64,000 bases of DNA from Methanofollis fontis (lineage in GTDB: Archaea; Halobacteriota; Methanomicrobia; Methanomicrobiales; Methanofollaceae). Within the stretch, counting starts at the first letter, position 1; the number at the start of each line of letters is the position of its first letter. Under the pieces are notes generated by a model, which was not told the DNA's origin, ran no database searches, and saw only the letters and a program-made list of their open reading frames with translations. Both the position numbers and the translations under genes were made by a program. Of this stretch, positions 36,701 to 45,360 are shown piece after piece. Where the stretch lies: NCBI RefSeq assembly GCF_004297185.1, contig NZ_PGCL01000001.1, positions 682,001 through 746,000 on the forward strand. The letters are read 5' to 3'.

Positions 36701-37027
36701 GCAAAGGTGGCGGCACATAATTACAGCAAACCCTGGGAAATCGGTCTCACGTTCTTTGCTGCTGCAAGCTTTTTCGACAATATCTCTCCACTGATGACCG
36801 GTGGCGGCTACTGGACGAAATATGCGGATAACAGAAACAATATTCTTCATCATGTACTGTTTTTGCAGAACGGGCAGTATGTCGTCAGAAAGGACCTGTT
36901 GAGGCTGACTGACGCGGCTGAAATCGCCGATATGGAAAGAAATGAAGATGATCAGAGCAAAGGGGGAGCAAAAAGCCGTATTCTGGAGTTGTACGAGGAA
37001 AAAGATATCCGTGAGGCGGTTCGCTGA
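33770..37027 (+). CDS. Large tubulin/FtsZ-like protein, paralogue 1
   Basis: The 1085-aa product has a tubulin-superfamily N-terminal domain: a G-box GGCGKKLVYHL (residues 25-35), an acidic strand ICVLDTDSNQ, and the signature GGGTGSGMFID with GGGTGSG at 200-206. FtsZ and tubulins use this loop to bind GTP phosphates. The fit is to the large prokaryotic 'tubulin-like' class (Pfam Tubulin_2 as I recall it), not to FtsZ. Residues about 340-870 are charged and coiled-coil-rich, and a conserved C-terminal block follows (YGASHTDSWNFERAALVLSS). No membrane segment is seen. A good gGAGGt site precedes ATG 33770. The stop overlaps the membrane GTPase gene start. Polymerisation is inference. Confidence 0.82.
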   Translation: MVSQAFNSEKKEFQMPKDLSIIAVGGCGKKLVYHLCEHEWFLRDYLSENRTLRICVLDTDSNQRKNDIERADHVNKTTEEMMRQMGGMGGNINMEYYYLPDLANVGRISGLTGKSVIEQVKSWKGEPHADVWWMNDPERGFEFSDLKSIDSNIIDDFGGGVHRRRAISKAVFYKAISQSGDTNFPSFPGQGDIALVVGLGGGTGSGMFIDLARYIKGLSGPTRKIWLFGVMPAIVEGEKEQLNAGIALSEIEYLNLKGEKLFHYCILSSLGPTGYRDGADRKKEVLDYDHAFPYLLMNAFYLPTADIYDIIDARKDYSGFIFADSHVIEYPVEELRNLKAEFENVVREITELGKNRKQINEKVLEILNQIEHKYPDQLIDEVEIVTTGEDLTFVKGEIEKLEKVWSNDIPKLLNYQTSVEIDYYLNNNLPEDIRNLDEIKTYDKLIEFVARLKKSMDTGSKPLENEDDKILYSSITEYLAQIEQLALLQKRILRIKEHELRVVLKKILWGEEDLTHVMSQVTSKFESLKNDALTNESKKSSAIEKRERLQQKEAGIRERIKSACNDAGRQIDEYEGQCDKIRSTRSREEELANEFEKMHLNLQEQVTDLLSKKQAGINKKAWCVKADYVKIQALIDSFSQEIGQPGKLDYLKEFAEALVLYYYYEYRKESAENIGLFDKILGKKPDMAMIEANMTSKLNKMKAIADQENDKLRLREPLDFEILDRFVSDEMTDDLESERKRIIETILSDLNLGSGDYSALRDAFECEGTQEIIDFLKGRLLDLINEKERFGEEINQTSREIDAAESTINALQNTLATFSLIENIIEDTLKERRLYNLHDSGLETSFETIDKKRQTGDTTIRDKYHTRYGGINPAVLSLIADDSTMGVLDSKDEGREELDRVLGLVKGTYRNLVNEGLLGVKNFNISYGASHTDSWNFERAALVLSSPSQYMTDNISNINEDICRTISGDLSLQQMHYAKVAAHNYSKPWEIGLTFFAAASFFDNISPLMTGGGYWTKYADNRNNILHHVLFLQNGQYVVRKDLLRLTDAAEIADMERNEDDQSKGGAKSRILELYEEKDIREAVR

Positions 37028-38571
37028 TGATTATCAACAACCGGAAAAGGCTGTTTGTCATGGTGGGGGCGATCATACTTGCCGTCATCGTGGCCCTCCT
37101 TTTTATCAATCTGTTCCAGATCTACTGGTTTATCGGTGCACCCTATGAGGTGAAACTTGCCATCGATCTACTCTGCGGGTTGTTCCTCGCCGTCTCTATC
37201 GGGATGCTATTTTCCTCTGATTCCCGTTTTAACGGTTTGTTATTTGGAATATTGTTCGGTTATGTTATCTGGCATTTCTTCCCGTATGGATGTATCGTGC
37301 CTGAGGCCCTCGGGATGGGTTTTTTTCTCGGGATTGTTCTGGTGATTTTTGTTCTTCTCAGGAACCGGTTTGATATCCTGGCAACCAGTGCGAAGGTATT
37401 CCTGACGATTGCCTTTGCGGTGATTGTTGGGTATCTGCTCTCCAGTTTCAGTACCAAATCAGCGACCATGGTGCCGGATGCGACGGTTGCAATCGGAAAA
37501 ATCACCGCTCAAAACGCCTTTTTTTATGGGAGCGGCATTCTTGTTGCGACAGTGTTTTTCATCGTCCTGATGTACTCCATTGTGGGTGTTAAGGGCTCGA
37601 ACGTGTTTGTATTCGGTCCGAGGGGGGCCGGAAAGACATTTTTCCTCCTTGGTCTCTGGGGTCAGATGGCGAATATGGCACGAACCTTCCCTTCGCAGGT
37701 GATCATTTCTTCTGATCCAGAGGACCGGAAAAATCTCAGGCTCACCGATCTCTATGCAATGGTCAATGGTGGAAGAGGAGAGTGGAGGAGGACCGAATAT
37801 TATAAACTCAGCATGTATGAGATCTTTTCGAAAAAATTCTTTATTTCCCCTGTTGTCTGGACGATTGTTGATTATGCGGGGGAATATTATGACAAGGTCA
37901 ATGAGAGAAATTATCAGGACTCGATCGAAGCCCTCAGCGAGGCCTTCGAGATGCCGGTGGATGAACTCGAAAAGAGGTCGGGCACCCTCGAATTTCTCAA
38001 AGAGATCGTGGATCACCACCTGGATAAGCTCTACGGGACCGGTCTTGCCCGGGCACTGAATATTTCGACGATGTTCAGTCATCTGGGACGCTCCGGAAAG
38101 GTGATATTTCTCATCGACGGTGAGAAACTCCTCACGCGTGAGGGGATGGCGGACCTTTCCCGTGAATTTGGCGACTATATCCAGACCCTGATGGACCTGG
38201 AGGGGAGTGCCTGGTTCAAAATATTTGGCGGCAAGAAAAAGTATGCCCTTGTGGTGACGAAAACAGACATGCTTGTACAGAAACACCCCGAACTGCATGC
38301 TTTGATCAGCAAAAACGGTGATTTTTACTCTCTCTCTGATATCCCTGACCAATCTCCAGAAGCAGAACTCATTGAAGATACGATCTTCAAGATCCTGGAA
38401 AAAAACCTCTCGTTTAAGAGTCTTGTCAGTATGATGAACGACATTTCTGTCTCGTTTATCGCGGTGAGCGTGGACCCGACTGCAGAAGCGAATATTGCAT
38501 CCGACGGAGAGCAGGCGCCCGGTCAGATTGTGCCGTGGAGATTCAATGAGGTGATTGGATTTGGCTCCTGA
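37027..38571 (+). CDS. Polytopic membrane protein with C-terminal G-protein-like P-loop domain
   Basis: The 514-aa product has about six transmembrane helices in residues 8-187. A cytoplasmic P-loop domain follows. Walker A is GPRGAGKT (197-204), a DxxG-type switch reads DYAGE (282-286), and a base-recognition motif reads TKTD (411-414, like NKxD). These three motifs in order indicate a TRAFAC-type GTPase. Its start shares a base with the stop of the first tubulin-like gene, so the two are translationally coupled. A membrane-embedded GTPase beside a tubulin-like protein suggests a nucleotide-controlled link between filament and membrane. ATPase activity cannot be excluded. Confidence 0.8.
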   Translation: MIINNRKRLFVMVGAIILAVIVALLFINLFQIYWFIGAPYEVKLAIDLLCGLFLAVSIGMLFSSDSRFNGLLFGILFGYVIWHFFPYGCIVPEALGMGFFLGIVLVIFVLLRNRFDILATSAKVFLTIAFAVIVGYLLSSFSTKSATMVPDATVAIGKITAQNAFFYGSGILVATVFFIVLMYSIVGVKGSNVFVFGPRGAGKTFFLLGLWGQMANMARTFPSQVIISSDPEDRKNLRLTDLYAMVNGGRGEWRRTEYYKLSMYEIFSKKFFISPVVWTIVDYAGEYYDKVNERNYQDSIEALSEAFEMPVDELEKRSGTLEFLKEIVDHHLDKLYGTGLARALNISTMFSHLGRSGKVIFLIDGEKLLTREGMADLSREFGDYIQTLMDLEGSAWFKIFGGKKKYALVVTKTDMLVQKHPELHALISKNGDFYSLSDIPDQSPEAELIEDTIFKILEKNLSFKSLVSMMNDISVSFIAVSVDPTAEANIASDGEQAPGQIVPWRFNEVIGFGS

Positions 38572-38599
38572 GTGTGCTGTGAGGAATGGGGGTATCTGA

Positions 38600-40306
38600 A
38601 TGACCGTGAAATATGGATTATATGAACCGGACGGCAAGCATTATTCGGGTGAACTGAATCGCTACCATGATCGTGCCGTACTTCTGGCCGCAGGGAGGGT
38701 CGGCTTTTATTTCGAGTCGGATCGGGACAGGATCATTCTCGGTTCCGCAATCGATGTCCAGAAAAAAGGCAAGCGGCAGGATTTACACATCTATTTCATG
38801 GAATGCCAGATTGAGTCATTTCAGGTGAGTGTTATCCGTGATTTTTATCTGAATGCCGTTGCATCTCTCCGGGACGCCGGATATGAAGTCCTCAATATCT
38901 GGGGAGATGAAAGGTTTGTTTCATCGCTCGACACCCTCACTCTGGGATATTCCGGTCAGTCCGGACCGGTGCTATCCTACCTTTCAGGCAAGATTGTTGC
39001 CCAGAAACCCTCGTACGCCTTCACAAAGGACTTTAAACGGGCGATGAGTCTGGTTTCCGGGGTCCTTGAAGTGATGCAACCGATTCTCTTTCTGGGGTAT
39101 CGGTGTGCCGTCGGCAGGGATGCGATCGACCGGGAGAATCCCCCTGATCTCTCGGTCCTCCCGATGAAACCCTACAATCAGCATGCCGCCAATCTGGATT
39201 CCGGCCAGATCGATGATACGGATGCATCGACCTATCAACGATTCGGGAAGGTGTTGATCGATAATAGATCTTCTCTTTTTGGAAAAGAACAGCGGATCGG
39301 GACAAAACAAAAATTGCTCAATGCTATTGAAGATACCATTAGAAGGGGATTAACTCCTTCAAAGAGACTTGATCATTATTCACGACTGGATGAATTGAAT
39401 ATCCCCAGAACCTCCTCAAATACGATTGAAGATGCAGTAACAGCTGTGATTGAAAAGAACAATACAGCCTATCTGGAGCGCTATCTCTCCGGTAATTTCA
39501 ATCAACGCGATTTTCAGAAGTATGTCTATGAACTGCCTGCACTGCAGTTCCTGGATTTCTTTACAAAGGCAAAAGAGACATTGCTGAAAATGAAGACTGC
39601 AGATGGGAAAAAAATCTCAAACAATCTCTCGAACCATGCCAGACAACTCCAGACGGTCGCAAACCAGTTGAAAGAGAAACATGATCCCGAGATCGCTCCC
39701 CGGAAACCGGATAAAGACTCTCTCATGGATGAGAAATCCAATAGAAGGGGAGGTTTTGCGGGTGAGTTCAATCTAAAAAAGATCCTTTTAATTGGCGGTA
39801 TCATCGGACTGATTATTGCGATAGGAGTTGCCGTCACAATGTTCGCTCCCGGGATTTTTGGTGGTGACGGTCCGACCGATGGCACAGTCCCGGGGTTGAA
39901 GTCGGAAGCAGGGCCTGAAGAGCCAATAACGGTCCCATCCGATGACGGCAGGGTCAGACTGATATACTCAAATGATTCTGTCTCAATAAACGGGGCCGGC
40001 CCGCTAAAAATTGTTCACACAGAGGGTGTACCGAAAATCGGAAATGGTGAATGGTTTAATTATGACGATTCGTACTACACCATCGAACCTGATGTCCGGT
40101 TTGATCCTCCAGCGGAGTTGATCTTTACCGTTGATGATAGAAATCCCGATCAGATCTATATTGGTCATAAGTCTTGTTCTGCCCTCAACTGGACCCGTGA
40201 AGACCCATCCATCGATGGTCAGGACCTCACTCTGACCATCCATGAATCAGGAATGTATGCATTATTTCTCGAGAATGTCACTGATGCACCTTCAGGGGGA
40301 GTATAA
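38600..40306 (+). CDS. Single-pass membrane protein with large cytoplasmic domain, unknown
   Basis: The 568-aa product has a soluble N-terminal domain of about 390 residues (start MTVKYGLYEPDGKHYSGELN), one transmembrane helix at about 395-420 (ILLIGGIIGLIIAIGVAVTM), and a 145-residue extracytoplasmic beta-rich tail. There is no signal peptide, so the N-terminus is probably inside. I do not recognise either domain. In bacterial neighbourhoods of tubulin-like and double-GTPase genes, GTPase-associated proteins are found; whether this is one requires a profile search. It sits 28 bp after the GTPase gene. Confidence 0.72.
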   Translation: MTVKYGLYEPDGKHYSGELNRYHDRAVLLAAGRVGFYFESDRDRIILGSAIDVQKKGKRQDLHIYFMECQIESFQVSVIRDFYLNAVASLRDAGYEVLNIWGDERFVSSLDTLTLGYSGQSGPVLSYLSGKIVAQKPSYAFTKDFKRAMSLVSGVLEVMQPILFLGYRCAVGRDAIDRENPPDLSVLPMKPYNQHAANLDSGQIDDTDASTYQRFGKVLIDNRSSLFGKEQRIGTKQKLLNAIEDTIRRGLTPSKRLDHYSRLDELNIPRTSSNTIEDAVTAVIEKNNTAYLERYLSGNFNQRDFQKYVYELPALQFLDFFTKAKETLLKMKTADGKKISNNLSNHARQLQTVANQLKEKHDPEIAPRKPDKDSLMDEKSNRRGGFAGEFNLKKILLIGGIIGLIIAIGVAVTMFAPGIFGGDGPTDGTVPGLKSEAGPEEPITVPSDDGRVRLIYSNDSVSINGAGPLKIVHTEGVPKIGNGEWFNYDDSYYTIEPDVRFDPPAELIFTVDDRNPDQIYIGHKSCSALNWTREDPSIDGQDLTLTIHESGMYALFLENVTDAPSGGV

Positions 40307-40329
40307 CTCAATTTTTTGAGGTCGATGGT

Positions 40330-41850
40330 ATGGGCTCTGAATGGCGTTTTCTGAGGGGTGCACTCTGTCTTCTTCTTGTATTGTCCTGTGCGTATTCTGT
40401 GTCTGCAGAAGAAGACGAACAGTTGAAATTTGGTGAGATTGCCGTTTCTTCAACCCCTGAAGGCGCGGCTATCTATGTGGACGGTAAAGATACGGGTTAT
40501 GTGACCAATCGCCGCATTATGGATCTGATGCCGGGAGTGCATACGGTACAGGTGACCTATCCAGGATACCGCGATGATGAGAAGATAGTGGACGTGATCG
40601 GCGGCGAGCGGGTTTTTGTCAATTTTGAACTCAAACGAAAGATCGGTTCCCTGACGGTGTCAACAGAACCCGAGGGAGCTAAGATCTATGTTGACGGTTA
40701 CTGTAAGGGTACATCGGATACGCTTGTTTCGAGTATTCCGGAGGGAACCCATACGGTCATGCTCTCACTTGATGGCTACAGATCATATTCAAAACAGCTG
40801 CAGGTGGAAGACGGCGACACCCTCCATATGTCGCACACCTTCGAACCCCTGCCGACAACAGGCACTGTCGTCGTCAACTGCACGCCGGATGGGGCGTGGG
40901 TGTATATTGACGATGTCTGTTATGGTGTTTCCAGGACAACGATTTCCGATCTCGATCCCGGCAGCCATGAGATCAGATTAAAAAAATATGGATATTATAA
41001 CTGGTCTTCCCCGTTTGATATCAGAGCAGGGGAAATTTTAGAATTTAACAATACCATGGAGGCGAAGAACGGCACTGTCGCCATATTCTCGTTCCCGGTT
41101 CGGGGAGAGATCTTTATTGACGGTGTTTTTTTCGGATCCGGACCATATGAAGGGGGATGCCCGCAGGGTGAACACCTGCTGGAAGTGAAGGCCCCGGGAT
41201 TTGAGGAGTACGCGGATCGGATTCAGGTACCATACGACCCGATCAGTGTTCCCGTCACTCTGAACCCCCTGGCGCCGGCCGCCATCGTGGAGGCCGAAGA
41301 AAAAATTGAGGTAAACCGAGTTTTCAACCCGAAAAATGCTGAAATGGAACTTGATAGCGCCAGAGGACTCTTATTGGAGGAGAAATATCATGAGGCATAT
41401 CTCAGCGCACTGAATGCGTCGAGATGGGCGGAGGATGTCGACGGGGACGGTGTTCCCAATAGTTTTGATTTCTGGACGGCCATCACAAATGAGGCCGTCT
41501 ATGCGGCACCTTTTGTATTGTTTGTCATGATTGGAGGTATGGTTGGATTTGACTGGAGGCGATGCAGGATCAGACCGGATGTGGATCTCTGGCTCGATGA
41601 AATGGGACCTGACGGTACCTGGATTGTTCATGTGACTCCTTCAGTGAACCGTGGGTATTATCTCACCATGCTCTGCACCGTCTACCTTGATGATGACATA
41701 AAAGAGAGAATTGTAGCTCCCGGCAAACGGGAGGTGAATCTCGGACATATCCCGCCAGGCGTCCATCGTATCCGTGCGGTGGTAGACGTCAAGCAGCATC
41801 GGTACGGGCGCTCGGAGGTATCGAAGTCGATTGAGGTTGAGGTCTCATAA
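40330..41850 (+). CDS. PEGA-repeat membrane protein
   Basis: The 506-aa product has a signal peptide (GALCLLLVLSCAYSVSA, about residues 10-26) and four PEGA-type repeats in residues 35-320. Examples are 'SSTPEGAAIYVDGKDTGYVT', 'STEPEGAKIYVDGYCKGTSD' and 'NCTPDGAWVYIDDVCYGVSR'. A transmembrane helix at about 391-408 (YAAPFVLFVMIGGMVGF) is followed by a C-terminal beta-rich domain of about 95 residues. PEGA domains are extracytoplasmic and often bind other surface structures. The protein could therefore tie the system to the S-layer. The start follows the previous gene by 23 bp. Confidence 0.82.
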   Translation: MGSEWRFLRGALCLLLVLSCAYSVSAEEDEQLKFGEIAVSSTPEGAAIYVDGKDTGYVTNRRIMDLMPGVHTVQVTYPGYRDDEKIVDVIGGERVFVNFELKRKIGSLTVSTEPEGAKIYVDGYCKGTSDTLVSSIPEGTHTVMLSLDGYRSYSKQLQVEDGDTLHMSHTFEPLPTTGTVVVNCTPDGAWVYIDDVCYGVSRTTISDLDPGSHEIRLKKYGYYNWSSPFDIRAGEILEFNNTMEAKNGTVAIFSFPVRGEIFIDGVFFGSGPYEGGCPQGEHLLEVKAPGFEEYADRIQVPYDPISVPVTLNPLAPAAIVEAEEKIEVNRVFNPKNAEMELDSARGLLLEEKYHEAYLSALNASRWAEDVDGDGVPNSFDFWTAITNEAVYAAPFVLFVMIGGMVGFDWRRCRIRPDVDLWLDEMGPDGTWIVHVTPSVNRGYYLTMLCTVYLDDDIKERIVAPGKREVNLGHIPPGVHRIRAVVDVKQHRYGRSEVSKSIEVEVS

Positions 41851-42069
41851 TCACCAGTACCTTCCTTTTTTCCACCCTCCCCGTGTCCGGTCAATCTCTC
41901 CCTGAGGAAACTCTATGGATTGTCTGCCCGGGCAATTATAATTCTTCATTTTTTAATCGATCGATAATACTATCATTGTTATGATCATATGTGGATATAT
42001 GCTGGAAGAAAGGATTATCAGAACGTTTTTGACTCCCTGTTTAGAAGGAGGTCCCCGGAAACTGTCTGA
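41851..42069. promoter_or_regulatory. AT-rich gap with possible internal promoter
   Basis: This 219-bp gap before the second tubulin-like gene contains a TATA-like ggatatatgc at 41992-42001 and an aaggaggt ribosome site at 42045-42052. The second gene may therefore be transcribed on its own as well as from the operon promoter. Confidence 0.4.
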
Positions 42070-45000
42070 GTGGCGGTGGTATGTGTGACAGACCATAATG
42101 ACCCGTCCATGGTGATGGCGAGGGTTCCTGATAATCTGACCATTGTCGGACTGGGTGGATTTGGAAAAAATGTTGTATTTTCCCTTTCTGAGCAGGAGTG
42201 GTTGCTGGATCATTTTCTGGGAAAAGGGAGATCGTTACGGCTCATTGGTATTGATACCGATATTCAGGAAAAGCAGCGTGATTTCAATAGACTAAATTCA
42301 TATATCGATTCAATTTCGAAAATGAAATCCCTAAAAGGGTCAGATGGTGGCGATATATCCGTTCATTATTACTGTCTGCCTGATAATCCTGTTTTCAGAA
42401 CGAAATCCACTATCATTGATGGAAGTAGCGATTTGTCGGAGAGCATTGACCGGGACAATGACCATTCAGTGAACAATCCTTCAGATCCGGATCCCGTGAA
42501 CGCCTATCATTCAGTCGTTAATGACGTGTGCGAAGGAAAATATGATTTTTCCGGCGGAGTGTCCAGACAAAGGGCAATCGGAAAATTGACCCTCTCCGGT
42601 GTTCTGGAATCTGATCCCGATTTCACCACGGCGATCTTCGCCGGGTACGGACCGGTTGCGATCGTTGCAGCACTCGGCGGGGGGACGGGTTCGGGGATGT
42701 TCATCGACATTGCGCGGGAGATTGGATCTGCAACCGGTCGAAAAATCTGGTTCTTTGGCATCGTCCCCTCTCAGGAAGAAGGTGAGATAGAACAGTTCAA
42801 TGCCATCGTTGCCCTCACCGAACTTGAATATTCCAATGTCCTCGGTGAACCGATCTTTGATCATACTGTCCTTGCCGATATTACGCCTACGAAATATGCA
42901 AACGAATATGATCCGAGTGATAGAATTATCCGGAATTTTGATGCATCATTCAGTTATCTGTTACTCAATGCTCTTGCTCTTCCTGAAGAAGTAATAGGTC
43001 CTGGTGTCCATACTCTGACTGAATATTCTTCAATTATTTCTGCAGATGCGCATGTTTTACGCTATCCCATAGGGTCATACCTCGAATTGAACAGGAGGGC
43101 GGAAGAACTGCTGAAATCGTTTGAAGCATTGTTTCGGGAGTATGCGCGCCAATTTGAAGCAAACAACGAATGTTACACGTCATTGTCCTCGAATATGGAG
43201 CGCATGGAGACGATGTACCGTGAATTTTTTGTGGAGGGAGAAAACACTGAAGATTCTGAGGGGGCCTCCAGATATGTGCTCCATATGGTGGAGGGTGTTT
43301 TCAATCTTCTTGATTGTGAATGTGTTCGGCATCACCGGTACACCGTACTGGACGCGATTTCTCTGTCGTTCAGACAAATGATTTCCGTCGAGGGCAATGA
43401 AGAGAACGGGTCTGATCGGTATCAGAAGCTCCTTGATACCTTATTATCAATAGAGGAAATCTTGAGCGCGTATGAAGATACGATAATTTCTCCTGGTGAA
43501 AAAAAGATCCTGGACCTCATTGTGGATATATTCACGCACCTGAAATTATTGGCCGACATTCAGGGTAAAATTCTACGTATACGAGATACTGATGTCCGTA
43601 ATCTTCTCCTGAATGGGCTACGTGGAGTAACAGGCGGGAAAGAATCAGTTGCTTCTCTGAAGGAAAATATCTTCATCCTTCAGGCCCGGCTGGAAGAATA
43701 TGAAAAAGCAATCCGGGAATATACGTCCAGACAGGCTGAATTTGAAAAACAACGCTCCGATGATCTTTCAGATGTTGAATTGCATTGCAGGGAATTGAAA
43801 GAGAGTGTACAGGCCTATGTTTCACGTCGTGAGGTCCTCCTGGAGGCTGCGAGGAAAGAGAAGGACATTTCACTGCGTTTTAATGAACTGATGGCACGGC
43901 TACAGAACAGATGTAATCGTGCGGAAGAAAAGAATGCCCCCTGGATCGGTATTGATCGATGGATCGAAGACGCCGATATCGACTCTCTCCATTCAGAAAT
44001 TGAATCGCTCTCCAATTTGACGGGAACCGATCTGAAATATCTGGAAAAAGTGGCTGAAATGGCCGTTCATTATTATTATGATGAATATGGGGTCCGTTTT
44101 GTCCGCAATGCAGGGATTTTCAGCAAGATGCTGGGGCACCTTCCCCATCCGGAGGTACTGTCCAGGGAACGTGATGAGAACCTGAATACGATTCGTGCAA
44201 TTGTCAGTGTGGAAGAGGATGTGTTCCAGGTAACTGAGGATCCATTCGGGCTGGTCCTCTCCCCTCAATTGGTGACGGAGCGATTGCACCATGAACTTGA
44301 CTCTGCCGGCCAGGAAATTTTGAATTCACTTGTTTTCGAGTATCATCTCAATGATGAAGAGCGAGAAAAGGTATACGATACCCTGAATCAGGGGAGCAGC
44401 ATGGCCATTCTCGTCTCAATCCGGGCACTTCTCGACGATATCATGGAACAAAGAAAAGGGTATGCGTCGGAAATTGATTCATGTACACGTGAAATACGTG
44501 AAAAAACTGAAATTTATGATGGTCTGCGATCTCAACTGGCATTTTATCGGGATGCCGCCGATCTGATCCATTTAACCGGTAATATTCTTCCAATTTCTAA
44601 ACCGGATACAGCACATTATGATGAGAGTGCGGAACGGTATAATGAATCATACAGGAATGTATCTGCAACTCAGGTCGATCCCTATTATTCATGTTGCGGT
44701 GCGGACAATCACTCCGTTCTTCCAGATCTGACGGAAAGATCTGATCTCGGGGGATTTGATCTGACGGAAGAAGGAAGGGAAGAAGTGTTGAGTATCGTTG
44801 ATGCGGTAAGCATGAAGTATCCGGACCTGATCGACGAGAAAATTCTCGGCATCAATGGTTTTTCATATAAATACGCAATGAACCTCACCGACAACTGGCA
44901 TATGGATCGCCGACTCTGGCATTATGACCGTGCGACTCTTGTTGTTTCGTCTCCCTCTGCCTATCTCCTGAACAATGTCGGTGAAAAGGGTCGTGATTTC

Positions 45001-45360
45001 AGTAAAAATATGACGATGAAGCTGCTTCTCGAACGGATACATGATGCATGTGTCGTCGGGCAGAATCTGTCACACCCATGGGAGACTGCTATCTGTTTCT
45101 ATGCTGCATCCGGTTTTCTTGATAATCTCAGATTGTTTGATCGGGAGGGGTCTCCCTGGAAATTCTACCAGCAAAACCAGGATATGATCCTGCATCATGC
45201 GGCATTCCTTCACGCCGGTCGATATATTGTCAGGGATAGGGTTCTGGACCCCACTCTTGCTGCCTCTATTGCGGACTCCGGTGGATCAGGTGAACAATCA
45301 GGGGATAATGATCGGAAAAATCCGGTTCTTGATCTCTACACGGAAAAGGTTCTCAATTAA
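42070..45360 (+). CDS. Large tubulin/FtsZ-like protein, paralogue 2
   Basis: The 1096-aa product parallels the first tubulin-like protein throughout: G-box GLGGFGKNVVF (27-37), acidic strand LIGIDTDIQ, GGGTGSGMFID with GGGTGSG at 203-209, a coiled-coil middle, and the same C-terminal block (ATLVVSSPSAYLLNNV, then LSHPWETAICFYAASGFLDN). The N-terminal P-loop-like element ends GKN, closer to tubulin's GCGNQ than the GKK of paralogue 1. The start is unsure: GTG at 42070 lies 17 nt after aaggaggt, and ATG at 42109 would remove 13 residues. The two copies share limited residue identity by eye, so the duplication is old. Confidence 0.82.
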   Translation: MAVVCVTDHNDPSMVMARVPDNLTIVGLGGFGKNVVFSLSEQEWLLDHFLGKGRSLRLIGIDTDIQEKQRDFNRLNSYIDSISKMKSLKGSDGGDISVHYYCLPDNPVFRTKSTIIDGSSDLSESIDRDNDHSVNNPSDPDPVNAYHSVVNDVCEGKYDFSGGVSRQRAIGKLTLSGVLESDPDFTTAIFAGYGPVAIVAALGGGTGSGMFIDIAREIGSATGRKIWFFGIVPSQEEGEIEQFNAIVALTELEYSNVLGEPIFDHTVLADITPTKYANEYDPSDRIIRNFDASFSYLLLNALALPEEVIGPGVHTLTEYSSIISADAHVLRYPIGSYLELNRRAEELLKSFEALFREYARQFEANNECYTSLSSNMERMETMYREFFVEGENTEDSEGASRYVLHMVEGVFNLLDCECVRHHRYTVLDAISLSFRQMISVEGNEENGSDRYQKLLDTLLSIEEILSAYEDTIISPGEKKILDLIVDIFTHLKLLADIQGKILRIRDTDVRNLLLNGLRGVTGGKESVASLKENIFILQARLEEYEKAIREYTSRQAEFEKQRSDDLSDVELHCRELKESVQAYVSRREVLLEAARKEKDISLRFNELMARLQNRCNRAEEKNAPWIGIDRWIEDADIDSLHSEIESLSNLTGTDLKYLEKVAEMAVHYYYDEYGVRFVRNAGIFSKMLGHLPHPEVLSRERDENLNTIRAIVSVEEDVFQVTEDPFGLVLSPQLVTERLHHELDSAGQEILNSLVFEYHLNDEEREKVYDTLNQGSSMAILVSIRALLDDIMEQRKGYASEIDSCTREIREKTEIYDGLRSQLAFYRDAADLIHLTGNILPISKPDTAHYDESAERYNESYRNVSATQVDPYYSCCGADNHSVLPDLTERSDLGGFDLTEEGREEVLSIVDAVSMKYPDLIDEKILGINGFSYKYAMNLTDNWHMDRRLWHYDRATLVVSSPSAYLLNNVGEKGRDFSKNMTMKLLLERIHDACVVGQNLSHPWETAICFYAASGFLDNLRLFDREGSPWKFYQQNQDMILHHAAFLHAGRYIVRDRVLDPTLAASIADSGGSGEQSGDNDRKNPVLDLYTEKVLN

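Noticed and set aside
33770-37027. Calling the protein FtsZ or CetZ
   Set aside because: It is about three times too long and, apart from the G-box and GGGTGSG, lacks the FtsZ/CetZ sequence blocks.
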